Shown here piece by piece: positions 20,675 to 31,322 of a stretch of 48,198 nt of DNA. The notes beneath the pieces are model-generated. The model searched no databases. It was not told the origin of the DNA and saw only the letters and a program-made list of their open reading frames with translations. The DNA is from Pseudocercospora fijiensis CIRAD86 (Eukaryota > Ascomycota > Dothideomycetes > Mycosphaerellales > Mycosphaerellaceae). Positions within the stretch are counted from its first letter, which is position 1; each line of letters starts with the position of its first letter. The stretch is from contig NW_006921533.1 in the NCBI RefSeq assembly GCF_000340215.1, positions 6,641,244 through 6,689,441 of the forward strand, read 5' to 3'. A program made the translations under genes and the position numbers.

Positions 20675-20820
20675 GTCTACCGAAAGAGTCTATAGCACTT
20701 ACTATTAGACTACGCTGCCGAAAATTGCCTAACTGCGTAGAGCTTCTTTAATACCCGCAGAAACGGAAGGCGTACCTACGAGGTGTTCTTACTAACGAAG
20801 AAGACCGGACGGATGCTGCT

Positions 20821-20861
20821 ATTTGCCTATAGCACCTAATCTTACGTACTATAGGCAATTT
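20821..20861. repeat. CTATAG hairpin 3
   Basis: ATTTGCCTATAGCAC and GTACTATAGGCAATTT arms (one mismatch), preceded by GGACGGATGCTGCT; followed by a TATTTATC-rich tail. Confidence 0.8.
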
Positions 20862-21021
20862 TCTCTATTTATCTATTTATCGAGCGCGGCCTTTAGTAAT
20901 AATACGATTAAGCAAAATCCGAGATCTTGTCTATTTATCGACCTAAAGCGCTAATAGTAGCGCGGCCTTTAGCGATAATTAAGTAATATCCGAGAACTAG
21001 AAATCCGAGCGAGATACCGCT

Positions 21022-21064
21022 ATTTGCCTATAGCACGGAAGATTCGGTACTATAGGTAAGCAAA
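21022..21064. repeat. CTATAG hairpin 4
   Basis: ATTTGCCTATAGCACGGA against CGGTACTATAGGTAAGCAAA, preceded by GAGATACCGCT and followed by a TTTATTTATT tail like hairpin 3. Confidence 0.8.
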
Positions 21065-21133
21065 TACATTCATCTATTTGTTTATTTATTTATCTACTTA
21101 AAGCGTCGATTATTAAGCAATATCCGAGAACTA

Positions 21134-21380
21134 CGAGGCTAAGCGAGGCTAGCTACTCGAGACTAGCCGAGCGAGACTAGCCGCTCGAGGCTAGCTAAGC
21201 GAGGCTAGCTAAGCGAGGCTAGCTACTCGAGACTAGCTACTCGAGACTAGCTGCTCGAGACTAGCTACTCGAGACTAGCTACTCGATACTAGCTGCTCGA
21301 TACTAGCTACTCGATACTAGCTACTCGACACTAGCTACTCGACACTAGCTACTCGATACTAGCTAAGCGAGGCTAGCTAC
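21134..21380. repeat. 14-bp GAGRCTAGCTAMKC array
   Basis: About 17 copies of a 14-bp unit such as GAGACTAGCTACTC / GAGGCTAGCTAAGC in tandem. Variants form sub-blocks (ACTCGAG, AAGCGAG, ACTCGAT, ACTCGAC). Confidence 0.85.
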
Positions 21381-21450
21381 TATCGGCTTAAAGCGTCGAT
21401 TATTAAGCAATACCTAAAAACTATAAAGCTAGGCGAGGCTAGCTGCTCGT

Positions 21451-21495
21451 CTTTGCATATAGCACGTAGTATATATATACTATACTATAGGCAAA
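21451..21495. repeat. CTATAG hairpin 5
   Basis: CTTTGCATATAGCAC and TATACTATAGGCAAAG arms with a TA-rich loop; the ends CTTTGC/GCAAAG pair perfectly. Confidence 0.75.
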
Positions 21496-22294
21496 GGCGG
21501 ACAGTTCTACTACTACTCGTTATCGTATTAAGTACTTTTACTAGCGTAATCTAGTAGAAAGTAGCTTAATCGACTTAACTTAAGGAAAGGGCGAAAAGCA
21601 AGGCTATAAAATAACAAAGTACTAATATTAGAAGACAGAGAAGAGAGTTTATTTATAGTAGCAGCGCTACTATGCCCGAAGGCTACTACTAAGAGTAAAA
21701 AAAAGCAACAAAAAACATAGCCTATTATGCCCGAAGGCTAGCAAATAGAAGGAAAAAAAAAACAAATAAAGAGTAGACTAGCTACGGCAACGAACGCTAA
21801 ACCCTAAATACTACAAACTCCTAGTAAGCATCGTACGACTTACTACTATATTTTAGGTCTTACTGCGCGAAAAAACAACTTAATCCTTATAAGTGCGGTT
21901 ACTATAGCGGCACTAACTATACTAACTAGAGATAGGGGTGCCTAGCTGCTAGGCAGCCGCTACGCTATACCGGCGACACTCGTTTACGTACCGAGTGTCG
22001 CTAGTAATCTAAGAGCGACGGGTATAGCGGCGGCAGGTAGGGCGAGGCTCGCTAAACCTACGAGCTAGGTCCTAAATCTAGCCGGCGTAGTGCTAGTTTA
22101 CTAACTTGCCCGAAGGGCTACGCGCGACCTCTATCTGCTATTCCTATATACGATAATTAGCTATTCGTTTACTAATTAACAGACAAGAAGCATACTATAG
22201 GATCTACCTCTACTAAAGTGCCTAGTGTCGGTATAATGTATTAAATGCCCTACCTAGTAGGGCGGCCGCGGCGGCGCGGAGCGGTAGCGATAGG

Positions 22295-22342
22295 CTTATC
22301 GTTATCGTTATCTTTATCGTTATCGTTATCGTCGTCGTCGTC
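22295..22342. repeat. TTATCG/TCG microsatellite
   Basis: TATCGT hexamer copies running into a TCG trinucleotide run; a related GTC/TCG run lies at about 22538-22566. Confidence 0.85.
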
Positions 22343-22642
22343 TCTATACTATTCTTAGTATACTACTTAACAACTCGATAAGACTACTAGATAGACCTAC
22401 GGCTCCTTAGCGGGATTATGCTACTACTACTACTTATCGTTATCGTTGTCGCTATATATATATTAGTCTATTGTCTCCTAGATTTACGCTTATAGTACTG
22501 CTAGACTTATATTGCTAGTATAAAGCTAATGCTATTATCGTCGTCGTTGTCGTCGTCGTCGTCGTTACTATTAAGAAGCAGTTAGCAAATAGCGTATCGA
22601 TGCGAAAGAACAAAGAGATCGGCTTAAAGAGACTAACTTACG

Positions 22643-22792
22643 CTTGCTGCTACGCTACTACTGCTGCTGCTGCTGCCGCTACTGCTGCCGCTACTGCTAC
22701 TACTTGCTACTACTACTATTACTATTACTATTACTACTACTATTACTGTTGCTATTGCTGCTACCGCTACGCTACTACTACTGCTACTCGCC
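22643..22792. repeat. CTG/CTA trinucleotide microsatellite
   Basis: 150 bases of CTG, CTA, CCG and ATT triplets in register; makes a spurious open frame of Ala/Thr or Tyr runs. Confidence 0.9.
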
Positions 22793-23434
22793 GGCTATAT
22801 AAGAGTAAGCTTGCTATATAGATCCACTAAATAAGACTAAGGATATAAGAACATATCGTTAGTTACAGACAAAAGCCTGCTTAGAGCGCCGTATAGCGCG
22901 CTCTATATTAAGATTCTAAAAACTAAAACTATATTAATCTATATCGCTCGAAGGCTCGAAGGCTCGAAGTATATACGTTCGAGTAGCCGGCGACCGAATA
23001 CGTTGCTAACTAAGGCGAGGGCTAAGACTAGGCGCGACCTGCGCGCGCGGGCCGCTATTCTATAAGTATATTAGTATCTTGCCTTTACTAAACAGAAACA
23101 CAAACTAAATATACGACCTAGTTTATCGCGAACCGAGTAGGGCTAAAGAATAGTACTATCTTTGTTACTTTCTATGCCGTTAACGTAGATCTTATATTTA
23201 AGGTAACGTTATAGAAGAGGGTAAGAGGGTATACGGGATGCTTAAAGAAGGAAAGGAAGAAGAAAGGAAAACAGACCGAAGATATATATCGTTGTTCGGG
23301 CTATGTAAGATCTAGGACTAAAGAACTGCTCGACAATAGATAATAGTAATAAAGTAGGGCGCTAGTAGGGCGGAAGTAAAGTTAGGACGGTAAAGTCCTC
23401 TTCTAAAGTAATCCCGCACCGTCGAAGTAACGTA

Positions 23435-23476
23435 TAATAACCTATAGTACCTAAAATTAGGCGCTATAGGTTATTA
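23435..23476. repeat. CTATAG hairpin 6
   Basis: Arms TAATAACCTATAG / CTATAGGTTATTA pair perfectly over 13 nt with a 16-nt loop; the outer arm differs from the ATTTGCC type. Confidence 0.8.
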
Positions 23477-23774
23477 TATATTAGCGATTAGTATAAAGTT
23501 TACTCTACTAAAGAAGTAAAGCGGGACGGATCCTTTGCTTTCCGATTAGGTAGTAATAGCAAGCATAGGATTAAAGTTAACGCCTACCCTAGGAGTAATG
23601 CCTATTTTTAACTAGGTATGCTATAGGAAATTCAACTATTAGTAAAGCCGATTCGATAGCCGATTCGATAGTCGATTCGATGCCTATATTAGCAAGCTAA
23701 TTCGATGCCTATATTATAGGCCTACACTTTGTAACTAAGCTTATTAGAAGCTTATTTCGCAGAGGCGGCGAGGG

Positions 23775-23811
23775 TTTCGCTATAGCGCGTAGATCGCGTG
23801 CTATAGCTAAA
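23775..23811. repeat. CTATAG hairpin 7
   Basis: TTTCGCTATAGCGCG against CGCGTGCTATAGCTAAA; close to hairpin 1 in sequence, with two mismatches. Confidence 0.75.
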
Positions 23812-24344
23812 TACGAACGACACTTCTCGAATTAAGGTTACATTTATAGGCCGACAACTTTTTAGCCTTTATATCGTTTCTAAACCTCGTATCTAAACCT
23901 CGTATCTAAACCTCGTACCCCTTTAGCAATCGAGAAGCCTTCGTATACTAATAACTATAGTAATCATTTAGTTCAGTTCTAGCGTTAAATACCTATTTTT
24001 ATATGCTAAGGGCAGGTATTAACTAGCTCTTGCTTCTAGAAGCGGTATATAATCGTAGAAATGTTATATGCCGTATAACTTCAATCGTTATATACTATAT
24101 AACTTTAATCGTTACATACCGTATAACTTCGTACGGTCTATCTACGGTATATAATAATTGCTATAGTAGTAACTTATTTATGCTTGTTCGTTATGCTTGC
24201 TACGCAGACAGGTATATCCTCGTAGGCAACGGTAGCAAACTTTTAGTCGAAGAGTAGTACTTATCGCGGCTCGATCTCCCTCTTTAGTAAGATACCCTAG
24301 GAGACATTAGGGAAACGTACACTAATAACTTAGCTTCTATACTA

Positions 24345-24730
24345 AGCATTAAGCATTAAGCATTAAGCATTTAGACTAAGCCCGAGTCCAATTACGTAGC
24401 ATTAAACTTAGTCGCTATAATAAGCTCTTAGAACGATAGTAAAAAGGCTTCGAAGAAGCTAGCGCCGCTTAACCTATAGCAGTAGCCTTCCTTTACCGAG
24501 CGGATATAGCGGATAGACGACGAAATATAGCGGCAAGTCTACTAGTAGTAGGTACAGCCGACGAGTACTAGGTCGCAATTACTAGCTTAGGCAGTAATCG
24601 AGCGAGAGGCTACTAGTATAGTACGAGAGAAGTTTAAGGCAACTTAGGGACATTATCTAGGACAGATACCTCTACTAATATCGCCCGGGTCTGTAGAAGG
24701 CAAGAGGGACAATAAGAAGGGCTAAGTTCC
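24345..24730 (+). pseudogene. short relic coding stretch, RIP-altered
   Basis: Read in one plus frame, about 24420-24720 looks protein-like with only TAG/TAA breaks: NDSKKASKKLAPLNL, PSFTERI, RIDDEI, PTSTRSQLLA, AVIEREATS, REKFKAT and SVEGKRDNKKG. It could be a piece of a retroelement gag-like or host gene; no family recognised. A TAAGCAT tetramer repeat lies just upstream (24345-24372). Confidence 0.3.
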
Positions 24731-24759
24731 GAGTAGTTTCTAGCTTCTGGTTTTAATAA

Positions 24760-25140
24760 ATTAAATAGATTGAATACATTAAAGGGTCTATAACTTTAAC
24801 GGATTGAATAGATTCTAATAGATTGAATAGATTCTATTAGATTGAATAGATTCTATTAGATTAAATAGATTCTGTTAGATTGAATAGATTCTAATAGATT
24901 AAATAGATTCTAATAGATTGAATAGATTCTAATAGATTAAATAGATCCTAATAGATTGAATATATTCTAATAGATTGAATGTATTCTAACGGATCGAATG
25001 TATTCGGTTAGATTAAATATATTCGGTTAGATTAAATATATTCGGTTAGATTAAATATATTCTAACGGATCGAATGTATTCTAACGGATCGAATATATTC
25101 TGATAGATCGAGTATATTCTAATAGATCGAGTGTATTCTA
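24760..25140. repeat. 19-bp AT-rich tandem array
   Basis: About 19 copies of a unit like AGATTGAATAGATTCTAAT; drift toward GGATCGAATGTATTC at the right end. Confidence 0.88.
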
Positions 25141-25937
25141 AGTCGATTAAGCCACTTTCTAGCAAACGGCGCTAACAAAAGTGATTAATACGAAAACGAA
25201 AGCTAATAAGAGGCCTACAACCTTACTAGCGCTAAGACTTCTAGCTTCTAGACAATAACTTTAGCAAACCTTACCTTAGCGGGCTATTGCCTTTATTAAC
25301 GCTCTATAACTACCAACTAATAACTAATAAGAGACCTACGGGTATATGTCTACAATTAGTTACAACAGTATAGCGGTTACGAGTGCGGGTAGTATCTAAT
25401 ATCTTATAATCACGAATCTAGGCTAACTAAGCGTATTTACTCGAAGCACTTCCTCGTAATCCTTCTTACAAGCCTCTAATACTACTATTATGCGAGCTAA
25501 GATAACCGATCGAGTAACGTAGCCGGTTTCTAAGCAACACTAAATTGCCTACGCTAAGACCTCTTTAGACTAGTTAATAGGAGCCCTTACGAGAGGACCT
25601 ATATATAAAAGTGCATACGTAGTCCGGATTATATAACGGTATCCGTAAGGGTGTTAGGGTATAAAATAAGACTTAGTCTAGAAGCAGCGAACTTTTTTTT
25701 TTATAGTTTTTGCCGACTTAGTATATATTAGTATAAGATGTAGAAAATTCAAGTTTTTTTTTAGACCTTTTATATAAAGGAGCTTTAGCTACCTTGCCTA
25801 AAAGGGAAATTCCGTTTCCTTATATCGATAGGCGCCTTACTCGTTCTCGTATTAAGCAATTTTGCTAGCGCTGTTTGCTAGGGAGTGTCTTAGTTAACTT
25901 AGTCTTAACTATTCTAAAGCAGTAGTATTAAGTTGCT

Positions 25938-26254
25938 TCCGATATAGAGGAAGAGTACTATCGACCTAACCTCTAATATAGAGGAAGAGGGCTATCGACC
26001 TAACCTCCGATATAGAAGAAGAGGGCTATCGACCTAACCTCCGATATAGAAGAAAAGGGCTATCGACCTAACCTCCGATATAGAAGAAAAGGGCTATCGA
26101 CCTAACCTCCGATATAGAGGAAGAGGGCACCTAACCTCTAATATAGAAGAAGAGGGCTATCGACCTAACCTCCGATATAGAGGAAGAGGGCACCTAACCT
26201 CTAATATAGAGGAAGAGTACTATCGACCTAACCTCCGATATAGAGGAAGAGGGC
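25938..26254. repeat. 34-bp tandem array, main block
   Basis: About nine whole or partial copies of CTAACCTCCGATATAGAGGA + AGAGGGCTATCGAC. Some copies lack the GCTATCGAC part, giving 26-bp variants. The same unit resumes at 26383-26445 and about 26570-26600. Confidence 0.88.
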
Positions 26255-26306
26255 ACTTTCGAAGCTCCTCTTCTTATTCTTATAGTATATCGGGGCGGGT
26301 ACCGGT

Positions 26307-26346
26307 ATTTGTATATAGCACATAATATTATATACTATAGGTAAAT
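26307..26346. repeat. CTATAG hairpin 8
   Basis: ATTTGTATATAGCAC against TATACTATAGGTAAAT, preceded by GGGTACCGGT; first copy of the 191-bp duplication. Confidence 0.75.
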
Positions 26347-26497
26347 ACATTTATTAATTATAGAAGAAGAGGAGGGTTAGCAACCTAACCTCCGATATAG
26401 AAGAAGAGGGCTATCGACCTAACCTCCGATATAGAAGAAGAGGGCACTTTCGAAGCTCCTCTTCTTGTCCTTATAGTATATCGGGGCGGGTACCGGT

Positions 26498-26537
26498 ATT
26501 TATATATAGCATATAATATTATATGCTATAGGCAAAT
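26498..26537. repeat. CTATAG hairpin 9
   Basis: ATTTATATATAGCATATAAT against ATATGCTATAGGCAAAT; second copy of the duplication. It differs from hairpin 8 at compensating and non-compensating sites. Confidence 0.75.
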
Positions 26538-26678
26538 ACATTTATTAATTGCAGAAGAAGAGGAGGGTTAGCGACCTAATCTCCGATATAGGCGAGGTAT
26601 CGACCTAACCTCTAACGTAGACGAGTTACCTTAGAAGGTCCCCCTTATTGTCTTTTTTACTATTAGGACGGATGCCGG

Positions 26679-26722
26679 CATTTGCCTATAGCATACAGTA
26701 GTCTATACTATAGGTAATCGAA
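26679..26722. repeat. CTATAG hairpin 10
   Basis: CATTTGCCTATAGCATA against TATACTATAGGTAATCG, preceded by GGACGGATGCCGG and followed by repeated TTTA. Confidence 0.8.
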
Positions 26723-27108
26723 TACATCTATTTATTTATTTATTAACTAAAGCATCTTACGGCCTATATACGGTTTAACTACGTTAACGACGCCGAGCAG
26801 GCTAAGAGCGACGCATCTATAGCTAAGAGCATATCGCCGCTAAGCAGGCTAAGAACGACGTAGTAAGTAAGCGTCGTAGGTACGAATATTAAAAAGACAA
26901 CTCTATTAACGCCTACCTATCTATTACTCTAGTATAAAATTAGTCGGTCCTAGACGTTGCTATTATTATAATCCTTACTACTATAGTATCGCTTAGAGCC
27001 GACGACCTTCTTGTTATCTACCCTCGGCCTAAGCCGCCTTAGTAATAAAGATATCGCCTCGGCAATAGTAATTTAGTCTCTACGAGAAAGGCTAGGCTTT
27101 AATCTTAG

Positions 27109-27280
27109 TTGTTCCTGCCCCTACCCCTACTCTTACTCTTACTCTTGCTCTTACTCTTACTCTTGCTCCTATTCTTGCTCCTATTCTTGTTCTTATTCTT
27201 ATTCTTATTCTTGTTCTTATTCTTGTTCTTGTTCTTGTTCTTGTTCTTGTTCTTGTTCTTGTTCTTGTTCTTGTTCTTCC
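27109..27280. repeat. TTCTTG/TTCTTA hexanucleotide microsatellite
   Basis: About 28 hexamer copies. It yields an open frame of alternating Leu/Phe that is not a gene. Confidence 0.9.
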
Positions 27281-27363
27281 TAGATCCGATATTCTTCTTA
27301 CGCCGGCGTAAAAGAAGAAGGCGATTCGATCGGCTGCGTCTCGGTAGGGTTATTAGTATTCAT

Positions 27364-29290
27364 CTAAAAGCGAACAGGTATAGTAATCCCTACCGCTAGT
27401 GTTGCTGCCGCCGGTGTTACTAAGCGAGTAAGTGTCTCCGGTAGTAGCGATGCCCGGTTAAACATTAGCTTCTCTCGATAAAGCGGACATTTTTCGCTAT
27501 AAAAGCGCATATTTATAAGGCAATCTTCGTAGAGGTAGTACTTATAGTAAGTACGGATACGCCGATATATACCTAGATCGTATATATATATATATACGTA
27601 GCACGTATCCTCGATAGTAGATAGTAGAGGTAGCAAGGTACTACCCGCCTAGTCTATATATTCTATTGCCTATTACTTCTATAGCGCCTTAAACTAAGTA
27701 GTAGATATAACGTTAGACTGTCCGCTAATATTAGACTGTCCGCTACGAGGCTTTAGTAGCCGAAAAACGGGCGTTTTCTTCTTCTATATATATCCGCCGG
27801 CGGTACTTGTAGCCGTAGTTTGTTCGTCGTCGCTAAGTATAATAACCTCTTTTTCGCCGCCCGGGCGACGAGTATTAAGCTCTTAGCTCGCAGGCCGCTT
27901 TAATAGACGACTTGCTATTAGCGGAATACGCGAAGAGCTAATTCTAAGCGTAGATTCTATAGCTTATTATACTAGAAGTCGGCTCTCTACTAGGACTGTC
28001 TAGAATTCGTCGTTATTATCGTCGTCTATATAATCGTCTATATATAGTCTATATTATAGATCCGATTCTTACTCTGTTATACTGTTAGGAGGTACGACGG
28101 ATAGTAGCATCTTAAACTAAGGCCTAGCAAATAGCTTAGATAAGCTAATTAGACTTGTAGGTAAAGTCTTACGCGTAGGCTCGGGCTAAGGCTCCTTCTC
28201 GTCCTCGTATAAATTAGATAGCTAGTTAATATTGAGATTCTCGCTAATATAAATTAATCTATAGAGGTTAATATTGAAAGTCGTACGCTTAGTAGTTACC
28301 CTACTAGCGAATATAGAGCAGAGGTTATCGAAGTTGCTAGAATCTAGTAAAGATAGCTTAATACGTATAGACTCTTTGTTCTTCCCGACCCTTCGAGTAA
28401 GATAGTGCTCCTAGTATCCCTTAGATAGGAATGCTATAACCCGGTAGTCGTCGTAGATAAGCCGATTAAAGAACTAGTTTAGACAGTCGTTAGCGGCCTT
28501 AAACTCTGCTATAAAGGTATCTATAGAGAGAGTCTAATCCTATTCGTATATAGATATAGCATCGCTATATTTTAGGAGCCGGATAGGCTTATCTTAGTCC
28601 CTATCTTTAACGAGAACGTCGAAGAGTTGCTCTACGAAAGAAACCTATAGTCGCGCCTAGATAGGTAGTCCGTCGTCGTCCTTAGCTTTAGCTTTAGCTT
28701 TAGCTTTGCCTTTATATATCTTGCCGATAGCATCTATACCCTTAGATGCTATAGCGAGCCTATTACTATCGTCGCTACTAGAGTCTAAACTAGAAGAGCT
28801 CGAGCTTAAATCGACGGGGATAGGCTTCTTACCTTTCTTATCCTTCTTATTATTCTTATCCTTCTTCGGTATACCTCTTAGTATATCTTAGTAGAGCGGA
28901 TTATATATAGCATTTAGTAACTTACGCTTCTTCGGCTTCTTATTCGCTTTCTTCTAGGCCTAAGCTATACCTATACGCTTAAAGATACCTATATCCTTGT
29001 ATATAGGACCGCCCTAGATAACGGTAGCCGCAGCGGCGGCGACTGGATCGCTTTCGTCGTTACTATCGGACTGCTCGGTCGGGAGAGCGGCCCTATATTG
29101 CGAGCAGAACTTATCGTTATCCTTGCAGCGAGCGCTACAGTTTAGGCAGTAAATTCGAGCTATTAGTAAAAGAGAGACGTAAGGCTAGGTACTAGGTGTC
29201 TATATTAGTGCGTCTGTGTTAGTACTTGTACTTATAGAATAGACGAGGGCAAGAGGGTAAGAGAGTAATAATTATTAGGAGACGAATACG
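27364..29290 (-). pseudogene. unrecognised relic reading frame with Cys cluster and charged regions
   Basis: Minus-strand frame readable for about 640 codons with only TAG/TAA breaks and no indel; the last 90 codons (27636-27364) are uninterrupted and end IPVRF. In order: a Cys cluster (YCLNCSARCKDNDKFC) that may be a small zinc site; an acidic Ser patch (TEQSDSNDESDP); a Lys-rich stretch (KKDKNNKKDKKGKK); poly-Ser/Asp; a KAKAKAKAK run; then a helical globular-looking part (VEQLFDVLVKDRD, DTFIAEFKAANDCL, FFNRLIYDDYRVIAFLSKGY, NFDNLCSIFASRVTT), another acidic linker (YIDDDNNDEF), and a C-terminal basic/aromatic part (RTYYKYYLYEDCLINMRFY). I do not recognise it. It follows the integrase relic on the same strand, so both could belong to one mobile element. 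Confidence 0.45.
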
Positions 29291-30200
29291 GCGTTCCGTT
29301 ACTACCGTAGTATAAGTATAGATTTAAGCCTCCTACGGGGATAAGACGTAGCTAATACTAGCTATTAGCGGCGATCTGAAGATAGCGTAAACGAAGGAAT
29401 ATAGCGAAAGCTTTATAATTTATAACGGCTCTCGGGCGGCGCTAAATATAGCCTTTAGTCGATCCGATAGCTACAACTCCGCCCTATCGCGAGAAGGCCG
29501 CTAAAACTCGTCTAGGATTAGAGCTATACTAGAAGCTATATAAGCCTATACTACGCGACGGAGGGCAATATATACCTTAATATATAGCTTTTAAGACCCG
29601 CCTATGCTACGCTTAGTACTATAAATTTCGCGTAGGAACCCGAGCGCTTCGAGAACGTCTTAATAGAAGGCTAATATTATTAGTAGGAGGTAGGCCTCTA
29701 GATCGAACTTATCGCATCGATCTATCTATCCTCGGATTTGTAGGTGCTTACTATATACCGTTTTACGCTAGTCCTATACGCTATTGCCGAAGATCTCCGG
29801 ATAGTAGTAGAGCAACTCTAGTACGCCGGTATAGTGCGTTTCCGTATTAGTATTATATCGGACGGTATAGGTATTCCAGTCTTCGACAAACTCGCTAACT
29901 ATAGCTCGGATAATAGGCATATAGATAGTAAGGAAAGCGATACAATCGTAGGCGCGATCCGGGTTATATAGGCCCTAGGACTTAATCTTATTAAAGTAGT
30001 CCCTCTAAGTATTTAGGCAGCCCTTTACGAGTTCGCTATTCTAGTGCTCTACTATATTATTGCCTTTGCTTATCGTATACTAGAAACAGTCGGAAAAGTT
30101 AAGTTCTCGACCCTCGAAGAGCTTACGGATCTCGAGATATACGTCTACTATTATAGGGGTCTCTATACGATATATTAGAAATAAGATAGATTCCGCGGGA

Positions 30201-30237
30201 TTTTCTATAGTACGCGAAATCGTATACTATAGGGAAT
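30201..30237. repeat. CTATAG hairpin 11, inside relic intron
   Basis: TTTTCTATAGTACGCGAAAT / CGTATACTATAGGGAA; arms CTATAGTACG and CGTATACTATAG. Lies within the inferred 99-nt intron 30261-30163 of the integrase relic. Confidence 0.8.
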
Positions 30238-30626
30238 TGTATAGAACGCTAGGTTGCTTACTAACACCTATATTAGATCGTACAACCCTCGGTTAATATC
30301 TACGATCGACGACCGTCTCGAGGTATTGCTTAAAAGTAGAAAACTTAGTCTTTACGAGGTTGCCGATATAGTACTAAACGATTATCCGGGAGAAGACATC
30401 GATATAAACGTAGATTTAGATACTAAAGAAGGCCTCAAACTTGCAGTATGCATCTACTAACTAGACATTATTAGGACTAATAGCTTTAGGTCGACTATAT
30501 ACTAGCTAAAAGCGTAGTTTATAGAGTCGGCGCTCGAGGAACGGTGTCTTATCGAGACCGCGTACGATTTTGTAGATCCGGTCTCTATAGTACAATTAGT
30601 ATACTGCTCGGATAATAGGCTAGGAA

Positions 30627-30674
30627 TACGATTTGTCTATAGTATAGCAAACGTTATACTATAGATAAATCGTA
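30627..30674. repeat. CTATAG hairpin 12, inside relic intron
   Basis: 20-nt arms TACGATTTGTCTATAGTATA / TATACTATAGATAAATCGTA with one mismatch and an 8-nt loop; the longest-armed copy. In the inferred 245-nt intron of the integrase relic. Confidence 0.85.
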
Positions 30675-30757
30675 GCCCGGTCTATATAAGAGAAAGGTGC
30701 GATAGGATAGTCGTTATAGGGGTTTAATGTCTAGACCCTCTAGCGACGTAAATTATA

Positions 30758-30796
30758 ATTTAGCTATAGTATAGATATAGTATACTATAAGCAAAT
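30758..30796. repeat. CTATAG hairpin 13, inside relic intron
   Basis: ATTTAGCTATAGTATA against TATACTATAAGCAAAT with three mismatches; second hairpin in the same 245-nt intron, about 85 nt from hairpin 12. Confidence 0.75.
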
Positions 30797-31322
30797 CGGT
30801 ATAGAATAACGAAGAACGCTTATACTAACCTGCTAATAAAATAGTTCTTTCTACGTAGATATCTTGCAATAGCGCGGTATCCGCTATTATACTTAATACT
30901 AGAGGCAATTACGGTCTTAAGGATACGCTTAATCGCTCTATATAGTGCTCTCTTGTTTTCGGGTACTACTCTTCGTAGAAGACCTAACTTCCGCCGTAAA
31001 CGCTAGTATTGCTAGAAGGAGACTATAAAGCCCTCGGTACGTAATATATCGACTGTCTTCTTGTCGCCTAAGCTATAGTACCGCTAAAAGTTGTTCTTAA
31101 CACATTCCTTAAAATATCCGCTATTTACAATCGGCCTACTATTAATAGAAGTGCCCTATTCTAAACACCGCCGTTTTAAAAGACGCTCTTTAATGTCGGT
31201 GCCTGTTTCCTATAGGATGCGTATACGTAGTATCGAATATATACACGGTTTCTCGGTACGAAGGATATACTAAACAAAGTTACGATATTCTTTAATATCG
31301 ATACGGTATAGCATTTCTCGTA

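Larger units (their letters stand above)
26254..26590. repeat. 191-bp direct duplication carrying a hairpin
   Basis: The stretch starting CACTTTCGAAGCTCCTCTTC is found at 26254 and again at 26445, a 191-bp period. Each copy holds GTATATCGGGGCGGGTACCGG, one CTATAG hairpin, ACATTTATTAATT, GAAGAAGAGGAGGGTTAGC and 34-bp units. The copies differ at only a few positions. Confidence 0.85.
29320..31314 (-). pseudogene. integrase-core (DDE-type) gene relic with recognisable introns
   Basis: Minus-strand relic, read as three exons: 31314-30830, 30584-30262 and 30162 to about 29320, with only TAG/TAA breaks. Exon 1 has an ATG at 31314 and an HTH-like part (DILRTEGF, AIARYLRRKNYFIS). The 245-nt intron 30829-30585 (GTTAGT...CTAAT...TAG) joins ISR to DRIYKIVRGLD, as in fungal integrase-core proteins. 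Exon 2 has the first catalytic Asp in VDAYCKFEAF, then YIDVFSR and VVRSN, where the second Asp has become Asn, a change RIP can make. The 99-nt intron 30261-30163 (GTAAGC...CTAAT...TAG) precedes TPIIVDVYLEIRKLF. Exon 3 has the Glu site SKGNNIVEHWNSELVKG, then DYFNKIKSWGLYNPD and YMPIIRAIVSEFVEDWN. Family assignment is from motif order; the exact transposon class is open. Confidence 0.75.

Noticed and set aside
22600..22821. Open frame with Ala/Thr and Tyr runs
   Set aside because: A direct product of the CTG/CTA triplet microsatellite.
25938..26600. CRISPR-like array of regular repeats
   Set aside because: Units are contiguous with no unique spacers, in a fungal RIP block; these are ordinary tandem repeats.
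27109..27399. Open frame of alternating Leu/Phe
   Set aside because: Made by the TTCTTG/TTCTTA hexanucleotide microsatellite; no start context or family.
28706..28891. Plus-strand frame rich in Leu/Ser in block B
   Set aside because: Antisense to the Lys-rich part of the minus-strand relic; low complexity.
30254..30460. Plus-strand frame of 68 codons
   Set aside because: Antisense to exon 2 of the integrase relic, which has family motifs.
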